Shown here: positions 1-13,500 of the stretch, piece by piece
How positions within the stretch are numbered: position 1 is the first letter of the stretch
Layout of the letters: every line of letters starts with the position of its first letter
From: Mesorhabditis belari
Taxonomy: Eukaryota > Nematoda > Chromadorea > Rhabditida > Rhabditidae
DNA: 64,000 bases
Assembly (NCBI GenBank): GCA_958450365.1
Contig: CAUEEP010000725.1
Location: 2,194,001-2,258,000 of the forward strand
Direction of reading: 5' to 3'
Made by a program: the position numbers and the translations under genes
The notes under the pieces: model-generated
What the model saw: only the letters and a program-made list of their open reading frames with translations
Told to the model about the DNA's origin: nothing
The model's database searches: none

Positions 1-1739
1 AGGATATCGAAAAATGCAAGAAAGTAAATAGATTCGATAAAAATTTGAGGCTAAAACCCTTTTCCGTTCTGGTTCTGCCCCATTTTAAGCTTTTTTTTGT
101 CTGAAAAATAATGTATTGCCAATAAATATCGACTTCAAGAACATATTTCAACTGAATTTAGTCTTTTCTCAAAAAATTCCCCACCAAAACCGCAAATATT
201 GACCGATTTGTTATCAGATGAAACATTGAAAAAGGGTACGAAAAGCAGAATTGTCAAAGGAGTCACAAAATGAATGAAATGGAAAGAAAAGAAATAAAAG
301 AATACCCTTTGTCCCTGAAATGAATTGGCGGTGATCACGAGAGTTCAACAAAAGAGTTCAGCAACAAAATTTCTTATTTGCATCATGGGATCAGTCCTTA
401 AATTTGGACTCAAATGTTCGATTGCAAGAATGGAAACGAGCAAGAACACTGTAGAAAGTGCTGAGACCACAATGATACTGTGCACGTCATAGTTAATAGA
501 TACTGTAGCTGAATAATGTTGGACGTAGACATGCATTCAGTCCCGTCAGCTCATTCGACTGGGCTTGGTCTGGACTGGAGGGATCCTAAACGATGATAGT
601 TAATAGATACCGTAGCTGAATAATGTTGCAAGTAGACATGAATTCGTCCAGCTCACTAGACTGGATTGAACCTGAACGATCTAACAATTCTGAAGCTCTT
701 GTAGAACAGTAAAACAACCACGATTCTCGTTTAGTGAACATTTTTGAAATTGAGTTTTTTATGAACACGTTGATTTCAACAACTGTTATCCGTTAAAAAT
801 TGTTTTGAAACTTGTCTGCTGACTAGTGATTAATCAACGATTTTCCTTGACAGACCAGCCTGAAGTTTTATTATCAAAAGAAAAATGGCGCCAGAGTGCA
901 TTCAAAGGGAAATCCGAGACCAATAATCATTTTGAATTGATGAAATTAGCATTGAGCTTGTGAAATAAACACTGAAAGAACATTCACGCCATCCAGATCA
1001 TAACACGCAAGGATTGAATCAATCAAATGACGATCGACACTCCTTCTCAGGGTAGGCCAGATTGTTGGGTGCATCGGCTTCCGGTAAACCTTCTACGACA
1101 ATGTGCTATTCCGGTCTAAACTTCTTCACTAGGCCAATGTCCTCAAAAATAGGGGCGAGTTTTGATGGCTCGATTGGAAGAGGATGTAGTGGGTGATGCA
1201 GATTTCTCCTCATCCTCATTTTCTCCACCACTAGTAGTCGCTCTGTAACCTCAAACTTGTGTAATTAAACCTTGTGTTTGTAAACTAAAAGCTTTCAGTC
1301 CTGAAATTAGTTGTCGTTGTGGTTCAGATACAAAACAGGCTTGCAATTGTTGACCGGTTAGTGAACTTGTTTTCAAGGTGTGCTTTGTGTGCTCAAAAAT
1401 CGGGAACCCAAACTTTCTGGTGCACTAATCTTTCATTGATTAGCTTCGGCAAAATATTTGTGCAAGAGAACTTGAAAATCGAGTCCACCAGAGAAGATGT
1501 GTTTAGAATTTTGGGCACAAAGTATACTCGAAGATCTAGTGTCAATCCAAAACTTGCACACTTCACAATGCCCTAATTTTCCTTCTTTAACACTCAACAA
1601 ATCACGTCAAGAAGAAGCACACCAGCTACAAAAGCCAAAAAACAATCGTTGGTCTTGAACTTTTTCTCTTTTCTCCCCAAAATGGCTCCTTTCTGTCTGT
1701 GATTCTTCTGCTTTTCGTTCCTTTTTTACCCTAAATGCC
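1..1739. other. Region without a confident gene; coding-like relic at about 1022-1245 (-)
   Basis: I see no gene I can support here. On the minus strand between about 1245 and 1022 there is coding-like sequence: one frame reads through an acidic, serine-rich stretch, then after a frame change a second frame contains EDIGLVKKFRPE, a stop, and HIVVEGLPEADAPNN. This looks like a broken copy of some gene, but I do not recognise the family. A short direct duplication (atagttaatagatac) sits at about 487-505 and 595-612. The rest is AT-rich and unassigned. Confidence 0.3.
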
Positions 1740-1747
1740 TTTTTTTA

Positions 1748-1768
1748 GATAAGAAATCCATATTTAAA
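1748..1768 (+). promoter_or_regulatory. GATA box plus TATA-like box upstream of the metallothionein-like gene
   Basis: AGATAAG (GATA core at 1748-1753) is followed by TATTTAAA at 1761-1768, about 75 bases before the ATG at 1840. In Caenorhabditis, metallothionein promoters use GATA elements for intestinal expression. The spacing is right for a TATA box with transcription starting near 1795. The role here is inferred from position only. Confidence 0.4.
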
Positions 1769-1839
1769 CACTGAATTCCTTTCCATTCTACAGAATTCAA
1801 TCTTCTACTTATTCTCAGTCTTCAATCAACTACTCAACA

Positions 1840-2508
1840 ATGCCAAAGTGTGGTGGGTTTAGACATTGCCAAAGTGTTTAGATGTCTGCTTTTAAAATTG
1901 GTGAATTTAGAAAGTGTTCGAGTTGATACCGTTCATAAAATTTGACAAACACCTACAAAAACCTTTTTAGCACACTAACTGAGAATAGTTCCTTCTTTAA
2001 AAGAAGCCTTGCTGCACCAGGAAGCGTGTGTTTCCAATTTTGAGCACAAAACTACTATAAAGAGTACCACAAAGGGTTTAAAATGCCGTATTATTACTAC
2101 AATAATTAATGAAATTAAGCAAATTCCTTCTAAAAACTTCCCAAAACCCAAAACCATTCGTCCAATTTCAGAGTGCGATCAAGGAAAGCCATGCACGTGC
2201 AAATGCATCGATTGCAAATGTGACAATTGCTCGTGCGCCGATTGCAAATGTTGCAAGAGTGAGTTGGAATGGGAAAATTCTGGAAGATTTGGCTTGGATT
2301 CTGGTGTAGAATTGGGTAGAGACGGGTTTAAGACTTGAAATTTTCAAATAACATTAGGAAATCTGGTTCAGAAGATCGAAAGCTCAAATAGCTCAAATTG
2401 GTCAAAAATAGCTTTAATTTTAGATGATAATTCGATATTTCTTTATTTTAAGGAAGCTAGTCATAGCTTTAATGCTAAACTCTTAAAAAAGAGTAATTTT
2501 CAGAGTAA
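1840..2508 (+). CDS. Metallothionein-like cysteine-rich peptide, three exons, 34 aa
   Basis: Model: exon 1 at 1840-1852 (ATG, MPKC plus one base), exon 2 at 2172-2258, exon 3 at 2504-2508 (ends in TAA). Introns begin GTGGGT and GTGAGT and end TTTCAG, and the frame is kept across both junctions. The product is 34 residues with 12 cysteines (positions 4, 6, 12, 14, 16, 19, 21, 24, 26, 29, 31, 32) in CxC and CxxC spacing, many lysines and no aromatic residue, as in metallothioneins that bind zinc, cadmium or copper in the cytosol. It is about half the length of Caenorhabditis MTL-1 and MTL-2, so it would hold one metal cluster. If intron 2 is not spliced, the frame continues through a non-cysteine tail to a stop at 2336-2338. 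AATAAA follows at 2570. The cysteine exon is clear; exons 1 and 3 are inferred from splice signals. Confidence 0.6.
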
Positions 2509-2569
2509 CCATTCTTCAAACAACTGATTGCCCGAATTCCATCGATCCAATCAATTCTGTTAACCTTTA

Positions 2570-2575
2570 AATAAA
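2570..2575 (+). terminator. AATAAA polyadenylation signal
   Basis: AATAAA lies 62 bases after the predicted TAA of the metallothionein-like gene, in the reading direction of that gene. Confidence 0.45.
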
Positions 2576-2666
2576 GTCTTTTTGAAAACAAAATCATTTT
2601 CCGCACAAATATTTCTGTTTTACAAATGAAAAGGGAAAATTTACAGCATTTGATCGATTGTTTTAT

Positions 2667-3013
2667 TTACATTTTGTGATTTGGAGTGAAACCAGTGTTT
2701 CTTGTGTCATTCTTTGCCCTATTCTCCTTCTTGACAGCCGGAAGCTTCTGAAAATGAGGAAATAAGGAGATTTTGGAATAAGAAATGGGAATTGAATAAA
2801 AATAAGAGAGATTGGTGGAGTTTTCATGACTTGGTTTATTGTGAACGTAATGAATAGTCGATTTGATGAAGTTAAGGACTAGAGAAACAATTCAATTCTT
2901 GACTTAATCTTTGTCAATCATTTGCACAACTCACTCTTTCCTTGATATCCGCATTCTTTCCAACCACATTTCTCACAATTTGGATTGTTCTTTGGCAAGT
3001 GCACGGCCTTCTT
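2667..3013 (-). CDS. Possible 3' exons of a small unrecognised gene
   Basis: On the minus strand two stretches are bounded by splice-like signals: 3013-2935 (after ...GGCCAG, ending in a GTGAGT donor) and 2747-2667 (after TTTTCAG, ending ATG TAA with AATAAA overlapping the stop). In the frame that joins them the end reads KLPAVKKENRAKNDTR then NTGFTPNHKM. Another frame of the first piece contains NCEKCGWKECG. I found no start exon and do not recognise the product. It could also be the end of a decayed gene. The tail of this gene faces the tail of the metallothionein-like gene. Confidence 0.22.
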
Positions 3014-3114
3014 CTGGCCCGGCCAGCCCACCCAAAAAAGAAATGGGAATTGAACAGAAATAAGAGCGATTGGTAGAGTTTTCATGACTTGCTTTATCGT
3101 GAACGTAATGAAGA
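2779..3114. repeat. Direct duplication of about 75 bp
   Basis: About 75 bases starting aagaaatgggaattgaa and ending gtgaacgtaatgaa occur at about 2780-2853 and again at about 3039-3112 with a handful of differences. The interval between them holds the GTGAGT donor of the possible small gene. This looks like a local tandem duplication. Confidence 0.7.
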
Positions 3115-3364
3115 AGCCTACAGTCTGACAAAATATAAAAATGCAAGACTGAATACCTTTTGCTTATTGAATAATGTAAAAAATGTTGAATTTTTGACTA
3201 AATACCTTTCCTTAATCAAAAGATTCAACAAAAAATGTTCCTAGACTAAAAGCCCAAGCCAAAACCATTGGAATTTTGGACTGGTTTGACAGTGATTCCA
3301 ATTTCCAAGGCCACACTCGTGGCTTGAACCTGAATTCAACCATTGCATGTCTCTTTTTTAAATT

Positions 3365-3964
3365 TCAATGCCTTTTATAAATGCTGCAAAAACGGGATCT
3401 AAAATTTCTCATTTCAAACGCACTTTTGCAGCATTTGCAATTGTAATTCTTGAAACGTTTCAAACTGGTGTGAATTTGAGAGTTTTGTCTTCTAAAGTTG
3501 CTTCCATCTTCCAAATGGTCCATCACATTGAGATTTGTGGCGTTGGGCGGCCATTCATTTGCTGTAATCAAGCTCGGGAAGTTGACCTTGCACCAGGTCC
3601 TGTACCTGTCCAACTGTGTGTGTCTTGTGCACCATCTTGTATAAAAATCCAAGATTGTCCACCGAACATTGTATTTGTTCAAGAAAGAATGCCTTTCTTC
3701 AGAATCTCGCTTAAATAATAATCCGCGTTAATTTTGACACCCTTTTCAACAAAAAAATAGCTTGGTTCGAGTATCGGCAGTCTCCAGCAAAAGCCATGAC
3801 AGACTTTGGAAGAGATGAACAATTCTACCGATGCTATTAAGATGCCTAGCAAGTACACGATAGTTTTCTGGGTTATGGGTCACCTCAATCGTGAATAATT
3901 TCCATCCGTAAAAAGGGTGCTCAAATGTTCTCCACAAACGGCTCTTGCTAGGTGCGCTTTGCAC
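3365..3964 (-). pseudogene. Decayed DD37-type (maT-like) transposase fragment
   Basis: Read in shifting frames on the minus strand, the translation shows typical blocks of a Tc1/mariner-superfamily transposase in order: KLFTIEVTHNPENYRVLA, then VKINADYYLSEIL, then IFIQDGA (the second catalytic Asp region), then WCKVNFPSLITANEWPPNA and NVMDHLE. The same blocks occur in the element at 62405-63282, so they belong to related families. Several frameshifts and stops separate them, so the gene is dead. No clean terminal repeats were found around it; the sequence cagtcaaacctcgttag near 3992 may be the end of a different element. Confidence 0.7.
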
Positions 3965-3984
3965 CGGTTGACTCTCTTTTTTTT

Positions 3985-4250
3985 ATTAATACAGTCAAAC
4001 CTCGTTAGTAGAAAACTCTTTAATAAATAGGTTTTTGAAAACTCCCGGCAAACATCTTAATAAAATGCATAGAGTAAAAGCTCGTTAGCAGTAAGTAGTA
4101 AGCCCGTTAGCCGGTTAGTAAGTAGTAAACTTCTTAGTAAATAACCCTCATTAGTAGATAACTTTTCTAGCACCCCTTTGACAAAAAACAACATTCAATT
4201 TAACCGGCATAGTAAAAAGTTAAATAAAATAAGATTTTCTGTATCCATAA
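3985..4250. repeat. Degenerate 'cctcgttagtag' repeat, possible pogo/Tigger-type end
   Basis: The block begins acagtcaaacctcgttagta and repeats variants of cgttagtaag/agtaaac to about 4160. A CAGT start followed by AACCTCGTTA is typical of pogo/Tigger terminal repeats. I did not find a matching far end, so this is a tentative call. Confidence 0.3.
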
Positions 4251-4539
4251 TGTCACAATCCTTTATCAAATAAATTATTTCTTTCAAAAGCAAAAAAAAA
4301 GACAAATACCCATAATAAATACTTCACAGATTGGAGTAACAATTCGAAAAAACAATAAGAAGACACATGGCGAAAAGAAAATTTACCCATAAACACTCCC
4401 GAAATTAGGCAACGATAAATGATAAGAAAAACCCTGTTTGTGCAAGTTAAGCAGAATAAAATATCTTCAATAAGCAGTTGACTAGGTTTAAGGCACTCGG
4501 TTGAATCGATTTGAAGAAGTTGAATCGATTTGAAGAAGT

Positions 4540-7500
4540 TCAAGTTCTTGGGTGAAATCCGCCTCGATAAGGTCGGTTTGGTGGATGACCGCGATCGAAG
4601 GGTTGCCCTCTGCCGTAACCTGGAACAACAATAGTTCGTGTTTTTTTCCAGTTAATGTAATGTTTATGATTGTTAGCTTGTCGTTAAAAAACGATGAATG
4701 ATGGTCAGGGGTTTGTAAAGCAAATCCCTTTTACGAAACGAATTCCTACAAAGTTCCCATGACTATTTTCAAGCTCTTTTTTTATCTGTTGCATTACATT
4801 ACATCTACTTTATACAAAAACGTCCGTCCGTCCGTCTGTCACGCCTACGCGACAATACAAATTACGTTAAAGTAAAATTACAACGAAGTTAGCTAGAAAG
4901 CTGAAAATTTGTACTCGGGGGTTTTCGGGGGCGAGGAATTCGAATCCGCAATCAGATTTGTGATATATGCCCTCAGTACCTCTAGGTAGAATATCTGTGC
5001 GGCCAAGTGGCGGACGCCCCTATATTGGGTGTATAAAGTTTTGGTCAACGACCGAGTCGGAGGTCAGGTTAGAACTTGGTTTTCCCATACAAAATTTCCA
5101 TCAAAGGAAATAACTGTAACTGTGCCCTGTAACTGTGCCCTGTAACTGTGCCTTGTAACTGTGCCTTATAACTGTGCCCTGTAACTGTGCCCTGTAACTG
5201 TGCCTTGTAACTGTGCCTTGATGCCTGCGACCTAAGCGCCCCTGAGCGGACCCTCTTCTCAATCACTTGTCTTAAATAGTGTTGCACTTCTAAATTAACC
5301 AGAAACGTTTTCTAAATCAGTTTTTCGCGAGGAATTAGAATTTCTTACTTTTAAAATCGTATCTTTTATCTAAAATTACCAAAAATGCAGAAAATACAAG
5401 TACGGGAACTTTTGGCGCACCCTATAGACATGGGCTTTTTGTGCCGGATTTCCACAATATTCCCTGTATTTTCCTTCTACCCTAGACTCACCTCCTTGTT
5501 TCATCCTCTCCAAATCCTTTGGATCATGCGAGAATCGGCATCTATCTCCATAAGTGCATCCTTTCGGCGTGTTTATGTATTGACAAGCGATTCGTGAATT
5601 TGGCCATCCCCTTCCTCTTCCACCAAATCCTCCTCTCATCGGTGGACCACCATGGTGTGGATAGGATGGATAATCTTGAGAAGCCTAAAAGGGATGTTGA
5701 AGTGAAGTTGAAGTAAACAAGTACGACTAAAAGTCTCTATTTGCAACAAGTCTTGAAACATGAAGCAGTCTTGAATTTTGTTTTTCTTTTACCTGTGGGA
5801 ATGGTGCCGCTGTGACAGGGACTGGAGCTCCGGTTTGATCGACTTGTTGATATTGATGCTAAAAAAGTTATATTTCTATCTTCAACTTCATTTTACCTGT
5901 GCGGAAGGAAGAGAAATGATCCCGGCACTCTTCAGTCCAGACAATAAATTCTAAATCCAATTTTGATTTAACATTCAAAAGCTTTAAATTACCTTTAGAT
6001 TAGAAGGCAACTCCAGAGATTTTTGTGGGTCCGGTTCGGATGGAATCATTGGAGTTGACGGAATCGCATGAGTTGAGGAGGTTGGTTCAATATCCGGTAC
6101 TTCGTCATCAAACGAAAAGAGTGGAATTGAGACGGGAGTGTGATCGGGATCTGGCTTCTCTTTTGGCTCGTCTCGGTCGATTGTGCCAAGTCTGAATATT
6201 TGATAGATACACATTATTGGGTATTCCAAAGCCATGAAAAAGACAGACTTGACTCTGACCCTCAAATTTAGCTTTAGAATCTTTTTTTTAGTTCTTTTCA
6301 ACTTTAAAACTCACTTTCCATCGAAGATCACCGATAGGGTACGACTTTGGCGATCTTGTTCCACAAAGAATTCCTGTGATTGGAAGAGATTCTTTTCTTT
6401 TGTGGTAAGCCCATGATCCTCGACAAGGACGAGTCTCCACTGAAAAAAGAATAATAAATACATTTATTCACACGAATAATGTGGTACAAGCAATGCACAA
6501 GCACAACCCCTATCCCTCAATCCCTAGACCCTAAATGGAGGGAAGAAAAAACCCATATATATGGGGGAAAAGAACTAATAATCTTGCCGGCGGGGTTGAA
6601 CCCTTGACCTCCCGACTAAGATACAGGGCTCTTAGCCAGTTGACGATGACAGTCAAGATTGTGGGACTTTTATACGCACCCCGCCCCTTTTGCTACCAAG
6701 AATTTAATATTCTTGGTATCATTTGATGCGCTAAGTCTTTCTCTATCGTTTGGTAGAAAAACTATTTAAAATGGACAGTCTAACACCAAGATATTTGAGT
6801 TTAAAATTGCATTGCCAATGGCAAAAGGGGCGAGGCGCGTATAAAAGGTTCCACAATCTTGACCGCCATGGTCAACTGTCTAAGAGCCCTGTATCTTACA
6901 CAGTGTTACATTGTTTTTGTTACACAGCGTAGCAAATGGTATTTCTCCACATTTAGATGGACGTCCATATCAGAACTGTGGGACATTTGATTGCCATTGC
7001 CCTTTGCCATTGGCAATCTAATTTTCAGCTCAAATATTTTGGTGTTGGGTTGTCCAATTTCAATAGTTTTTGTACCAAACGATAGAGAAAGACTTGTCGC
7101 ATCTAATGATATCAAGAATATTTAAATTGGACAACCCAACACCAAGATATTGGAGTTTAAAGTTTGATTGTCAATGGCAAAGGGGGCCGGGCGCTATCAG
7201 GGATAGTTCAAGCTGCTTTTATGGGTCTACCTCTTTCTCTATCGATTGGTACAAAAACTATCTAAATTGGACAGCCCAACACCAAGATATTGGAGTTTAA
7301 AGTTTGATTGCCAATGGCAAAAGGAGCGGGGCGCGTATCAAATGGTCGATAACCGGCGGTCAATGGATAGGTTTTTCTACAGTTATACAATAACTCGTTT
7401 AAAACTTGCAAATTCAACGATACCTTTCTTTCCGGCTTTCCTTTGATCAATTCTCTTCTCGGATCGAGTGGATGAAGTGAATCATTTTCTCCCGAAATAT

Positions 7501-10500
7501 CTGATGGACTTGGTATCTGGAATTTCAGAAATTTGAAATATTATACCATCTTAACAGTTAAACCGTTATTTCAAACCTTTTCTCTATCCTCTTCCTCTTC
7601 TTCCGTTTTGTGCTCTTGTTTGTAGATCTTCTCCAATTCCAAATCTCGTTTAATGATCTCTTCTGGAGTCAAATGGCTGACATTATCTAAAAGTTTGTTT
7701 ATCTAAGTATCCAAGTTAACTAAAAAGTTAGTTACTGTACATTCATTATTCAATTTTCACGTACATCTCTCATTTTCATCAACTTCGAATTCCCGAATGT
7801 GAACGAGATCCTTTCCGACATCGTCCGCAAAGCTGATTCGCTTTTTCGCCGATACCTTAAATATTAACATTATCTAAATAACCATTCTCATTCTAAATAA
7901 CCTTTAAATTTATTCTAATGATATTTCCGTTTTACTTACCCATCCTTGAAATGGAGTAGCACTCGCAGAAGTGCTCGGATCGTTTGATTTAATATTCGAC
8001 TTTTCGGTGGGAGTGGCAGCACCGCTGATTTGAATTTCCGGTTCTTTTCTTTCCGTAGTCACATCAGAAAAGAGACCACCCTGAAATATCATATAAGCAA
8101 TAACAAAGAAGCTCATTTTTGTAAGTGTTTGATCTGTTTCTAAAGCGTGATCAAGCTTCTCTCACTCACCAAATTGATATCAACACTCGGCAATCCTTGT
8201 GGTCTTTCAAGGGGACTCAATGGTTCATCGGTTGAATCGCTTCTTGATTTCTTTGCCAGTTCTCCATCCTTTTCGTCTTTTGTAGTAGGTCTCTTTGGCT
8301 GAAATCTCTTTGGCTTTACTTATGAAATGTTATTATGATTTTCTAAATGAGCTAAACTGAATAGCTTGGTCACGCCGTATTTTGGGTTACTGTAGTTTTT
8401 TGTCACGCCGTATTTTGGGTTCTGTGGGTAAAAGTCGAATTTTTAGAGAAAAACTTCAATTATTGTTAGCAGTTTTAGTAAACTGATTACCTTCTGCTAC
8501 CAATAAAGCCATTCATTTACTGAAAAGTGTACAAAATGAGTTTCGAATCGAAAAAATAGAATGAAATGAGAGTTTTTGGAATGAGAACAAAAACAGATTC
8601 TTTGAAGAGATCTACTGTAAAGTTGACTAAGATTTCACCGTATACCAACGTACCTTTTTCTTCACTGGTTCAGCTTTAGCCGGACCAAAGGCATCCATAA
8701 ACGAGTTGGATAAAGTTGGCAGAATGGGGCTCTTCACAACCACTTTCTTCTCCACTGCTGGCTTCTCCGGTGTTTTCGGTTTTTCTTCTTTCTTGGTCTC
8801 TACCGGTTTTGGCTAAATTTAGATATCTTTTTATCATTGTTAATTGGATTAGATACCTTCTCTTTAGCCACAACTTTTTCCTTTTCTTTCGAATCGCGTT
8901 GTACGGTGATTTTCTTCAGTTTTCGTTCATCATGAAGTGGACGATAGTCCGGTTTTGGAGCCTCAACTGGGGCTGGTGGTGGGAGATCGTCTTCTGGATT
9001 TCCTTCCAAACCTAAAAACATTGTTACACAACGTAGCAAATGGTATTTTTCCACATTTAGATGAATGTCTATATCAGAATTGTGGGACATTTGATTGCCA
9101 TTGCCCTTTGCCATTGGCAATCTAATTTTGAGCTCAAATTTCTTGGTGTTGGGTTGTCCAAATTCAATAGTTTTTGTACCAAACGATAGAGAAAGAATGG
9201 ACGCATTTAATGATACCAAGAATATTTAAATTGAACAGCCCAACCCCAAGATACTTAAGTTCAAAGTTAGATTGCCAATGGCAAAGGGGACTGGGCGCCA
9301 TCAGGGATAGTTCAAGCTGCTTTTATGGGTCTACCTGCCTCTAAAAGCTAGTCTGGTCAACGAGTAATCTGACTTTGAACCTGGGAAAGCTTCTATGGAA
9401 TGATCACGATCTCCAAAGTTCAGAACTCTCACCTGTTGTCCGTCCTTTACTTTGATAGACTCTCGCTTTCGATCGTTTCTCTTTTTTCTTCGCCTCTCGT
9501 TCAAGAGTCTTTGGTGATTTGATCTCAACTGCTTTCGGAAACTCCGGCAATTCCTAAAAAGTTGCATTCTCTAATTTGAATTGTGAACGATTTCTCGATT
9601 TAACAATGATAATTCTTCTGAAAGAATCTTCCCCGATGCACTGACCTCTCCCATTTCTGGTGATCCTTCATCTGGAATTTCTTCTTCTTTCTTCAATTCC
9701 TTCGTTTCTTCTTTTTTCTTTGGTCCCTCTTTTTGATATTTTTGTACATCTTCCTTATACCGAGCGACCAAATCGGCGGCGATATCACGAATCACTGAAA
9801 TTTGTTTCATGTATATGTTGTAGCCGATTATGAATGAAATTTTTTGGTAAATCTTTCTAGTAGAGCAACCCTTTAATGTATGACGAGAATATTATATCAT
9901 CCTGTAGCGAATTAAATTCTGCGTCGATTGGTGCCAAATTTGTGAGTTTAGGTTAAAAATTACCGGCGCTACAACGTTTCATTCAAAATCGGCGGGACCC
10001 CCGTAGCCGATTATGAATGAGTGGGTCTAGGAGCGTCCAACCATCAAGTATTTGGTATCATTCAACGCAGAATCATTAATAATTATGTTAAATTTTTTAA
10101 ATTAGAAAGATTGGATAAAAAGAAAAAAAATTATGGGGCCTCAAAGTTTCCTCTTGAACAAACAGTTTTTTTGCTCTAATTTTTTTCCTTTTATCAAATC
10201 TTTCTAATTTAAAAAATTTAACATAATTATTAATGATTCTGCGTTGAATGATACCAAATACTTAATGGTTGGACGCGTCCGGACCCGCTCATTCATAATC
10301 GGCTACGACATATACATACAACTAGCAAATTTTGGATTTCACACGACTTTAGGTGAACCGAATTCTTCATTTTATCCATGACACTACAAAGAAAAAAGAA
10401 TTTTGTTAGGAGAAGAGTGTTTTAAATTCAAAATATAGAAAACATTTACCTTTTAATGATAAATATTCAAATCTTTTTCAGTAAACCTACTCTGATTTCC

Positions 10501-13500
10501 CCCTTTCTTCTTCAGTGAGACCAAAAATCGTGGGGTGTCAACGTTTGTGTCCATCAGCAACTCAACCGGCACGTCAGCCTACAATAAAATTCTTTAACTC
10601 TGTTTCGCATTCAAAAACAAACCTTTATCAACTCTTTCAGCAACGACAACGTCTTCTTGTCATCCCCTTTTGCCTTTTTCAACCATCCATTCATCATTTT
10701 CCAGCCAGATTCTGTTGATAGCCGCTTGATCGCCGATTCTTTCGCCGCTTTCATTGTCCTAAACTTTTTCAATACCAATTTACTAGTACTGTTAGTTTAA
10801 ACATATGCTAGCTCAGATTATACCACAAAAGTACCACAAACTAACGGAAGCTATAAAAGGCTCCTTTCTAGTGGAGGGCAAGTACATTGGTGGCTTCGTG
10901 AATAACGCGTTAGGCTTCCGTTCCCAGGACCAGGGTTCGGTGCCTGAACCATCCTTTTGTTTTTGTTTTTCTTTTGAAGCAATTTGCAGCTGATATCTTA
11001 GAAGCTTTGTCGGATTGATTTCGATTATACAAAAATTTATTTTTCAGGATATTGAAGTTAAACTACAACTTTGCACACTCACTTTTTCAGCTGCGCCGCC
11101 TGTGCATCCATTGGTGGTCTTGGCTTGAATTTCGGTGGAGCATAAGGAGCTTGATGTGTTGAACTTGACGCGTATCCATGTTCCTAAAAGTACAATACTT
11201 TTTGTAGTTAGCTAGATATTTTGATTTGCTCCAGTTAAGCCAATTTTAAACTCACTCTAGAATCGTTTCCGTTTTGTCGACCGGCCTCAACCCGTGCTCG
11301 ACTTGGCTCCAGCTAAAAGTTTAACATTTTAGAGCTTTAAAATTAGATTTAGATTTCGAAAATGGAGACAAATGTAGATTTTTAAGTATTTAAAACATTC
11401 ACCGTTGGGTCGTACTAATCACAAATATTTTTGGTGTCAACTCAAGTTTTTAAGGATTTTCGTTATTCATTTTGCAGAAAGTTCTTGATAACTTTATATT
11501 AGTTTTCAAGACAAGATTCAGGGCTATCGAATGACTATAATAGTTTATTTTATCATTGAATTTTCTCAGTTCACGACTACTCGACTGTACACGAATGTGC
11601 TACCTGCGATGGTGGTTGTTGTCCATCAGGATAATGAGCGAATGGAGCCTTCACTGTTGGTTCTAAATTTAACAATTACAATGAACCAGTGAACCAATGA
11701 ACATTTTACCAGTTTGTTTAAATGAAAACTCACTTTTATCCATCAGCTGTGGAACACCAGGTCTTGGTCTTGGCGGTGGTTGTCGAATGACTTTGATTGG
11801 TGACGATTGTGCTTTTGCTGGTGAGTCCAATGTGGGCATTCCCTCAGTATCATGGGGCTAAACATTACGATTACTAAAATCTACTCAAAATAACGTTGAC
11901 TCTTGAAAAGAAGTGTGGTTCAGGGAATTGTTTTCCTTTGCAAACCTTGAGCTCCGGTTTGTAGGCGCTCATTGGCGGCTCAGCAGGCGTTCCATCCGGA
12001 TTGATATAACGAATGTTCGGCGGATTGAAGGAAAGACTTCGAGCCGTTTGAGCACTGAACAAATCAGATTTAGACTTAATTTGTAGGCGCTTTATAGTTA
12101 GTTAGCTTTTAGTTTATAGTTAACTTTTATAGTTAGCTCTCCCTGGAGTAAGGGAGATCAAGCGCAATGGTTAGCACAATTGCCGGGTAAGCCGCGGGTT
12201 TGAGTCCCAGCGGCGCACAAGTTTTTGATCTCCCCAACTAGTTTCAACAATGATTTAAATTTTTAAATCTAATATAAATGGCATTCTATTTAAATAACTG
12301 AATAAGTCTCGATCAGCTCTATATTTTAGTCAAAAGCTTTTCAAACTCACCCATTATTGTAGTGAGCGGGAGTGGTGGCAACGGGGAAAAGCGTTTGAGA
12401 TGGGGCTGAAGATGAAGCAGCTTGAGATTGCTGACGTTGTTGATAGAGCTGAAAGATCACTATGTTATGCTGAAGTTCCTTTTTTGAATACAGTTTATAA
12501 TTCAAAACAAACTTGTTGCTGTTGACTCATACTCGCTGGAAGCATTTGTGGCTGCGCTTGTTGCTGTGGTTGAACAACTCGAATCACTCGCCCAGACTGA
12601 TTCTAAAAAAAAGACATTTATTAACAAATATATTCTCCATAAGCTATTTCTTGTTTTTTAACAATTTATAACACTAAATTTACGATTGACTTCAACCTTC
12701 AACTCACATAAGGATCTTGTGGATACTCAACCATTTGCACTTGTTGATAGGAGTTTGTTTGCTGAAATTGAATCGATTTTATAACTAAATAAACCTTAAA
12801 GGTTTCAATTTCCTCTGGAAATCTACTTTTTCTTGCCAATCTCTTCACTTCTTTATTACTAATAGACCTAGTTCTGATCGTAGGGTCGAAGTTCTGAAAA
12901 CCCGGATATTTCCTTCTTTCTTTCTTTCTTTCTTTCTTTCTTCTTCCCCCTAGTCTTTCCTTTCTTCTTTTGGCAGGTTAGGGTACCAGATAGCTCAGTG
13001 TTTAGAGCAATTGTCAAGCAAAAGATCGGAAAGCAAAAGGTCGAGAGTTCAATCCTTCTCTCTACTTTTTCTTGTCAATTTCTTCACTTCTTTATTCGAG
13101 ATACATATTAGGTTGGTCGCAATTTTTCTGTTTTAAACTCACTGGATTGTACATCAATCGTTGAACGATTTGCCGTTGAGCGGCTTGTTGTCTCACCACT
13201 CGAATCAATCGACCATCTGGGGTTCGCAAGAATTCGTGAGCCGCGTTGCTTTGGTGAACAACTTGCGCATTTTCCGGTAAACGGCGGTATTGAATCTGAA
13301 ATGAAATCATGTTAATCTTTTTACTGTATGACGAAGTTGAGGAAGAGTTACAAGATTATTACAAGCTCATTACAAAGTTTATTGACAAGGAAATGTCACA
13401 AGGCTGAGGCGGCCAAATGATATGAGCCATATAACATACGACGCAGAATTTTACGCTGATTCCGATGCTGCTATCCACTTTGTAAAATGGTTTGGAAACG

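Noticed and set aside
3368..3718. 116-residue plus-strand frame
   Set aside because: The opposite strand carries recognisable transposase blocks, so the plus frame is their shadow.
5113..5222. Regular tandem repeats considered as a CRISPR array
   Set aside because: The units are contiguous without unique spacers, and the sequence is eukaryotic; it is a minisatellite.
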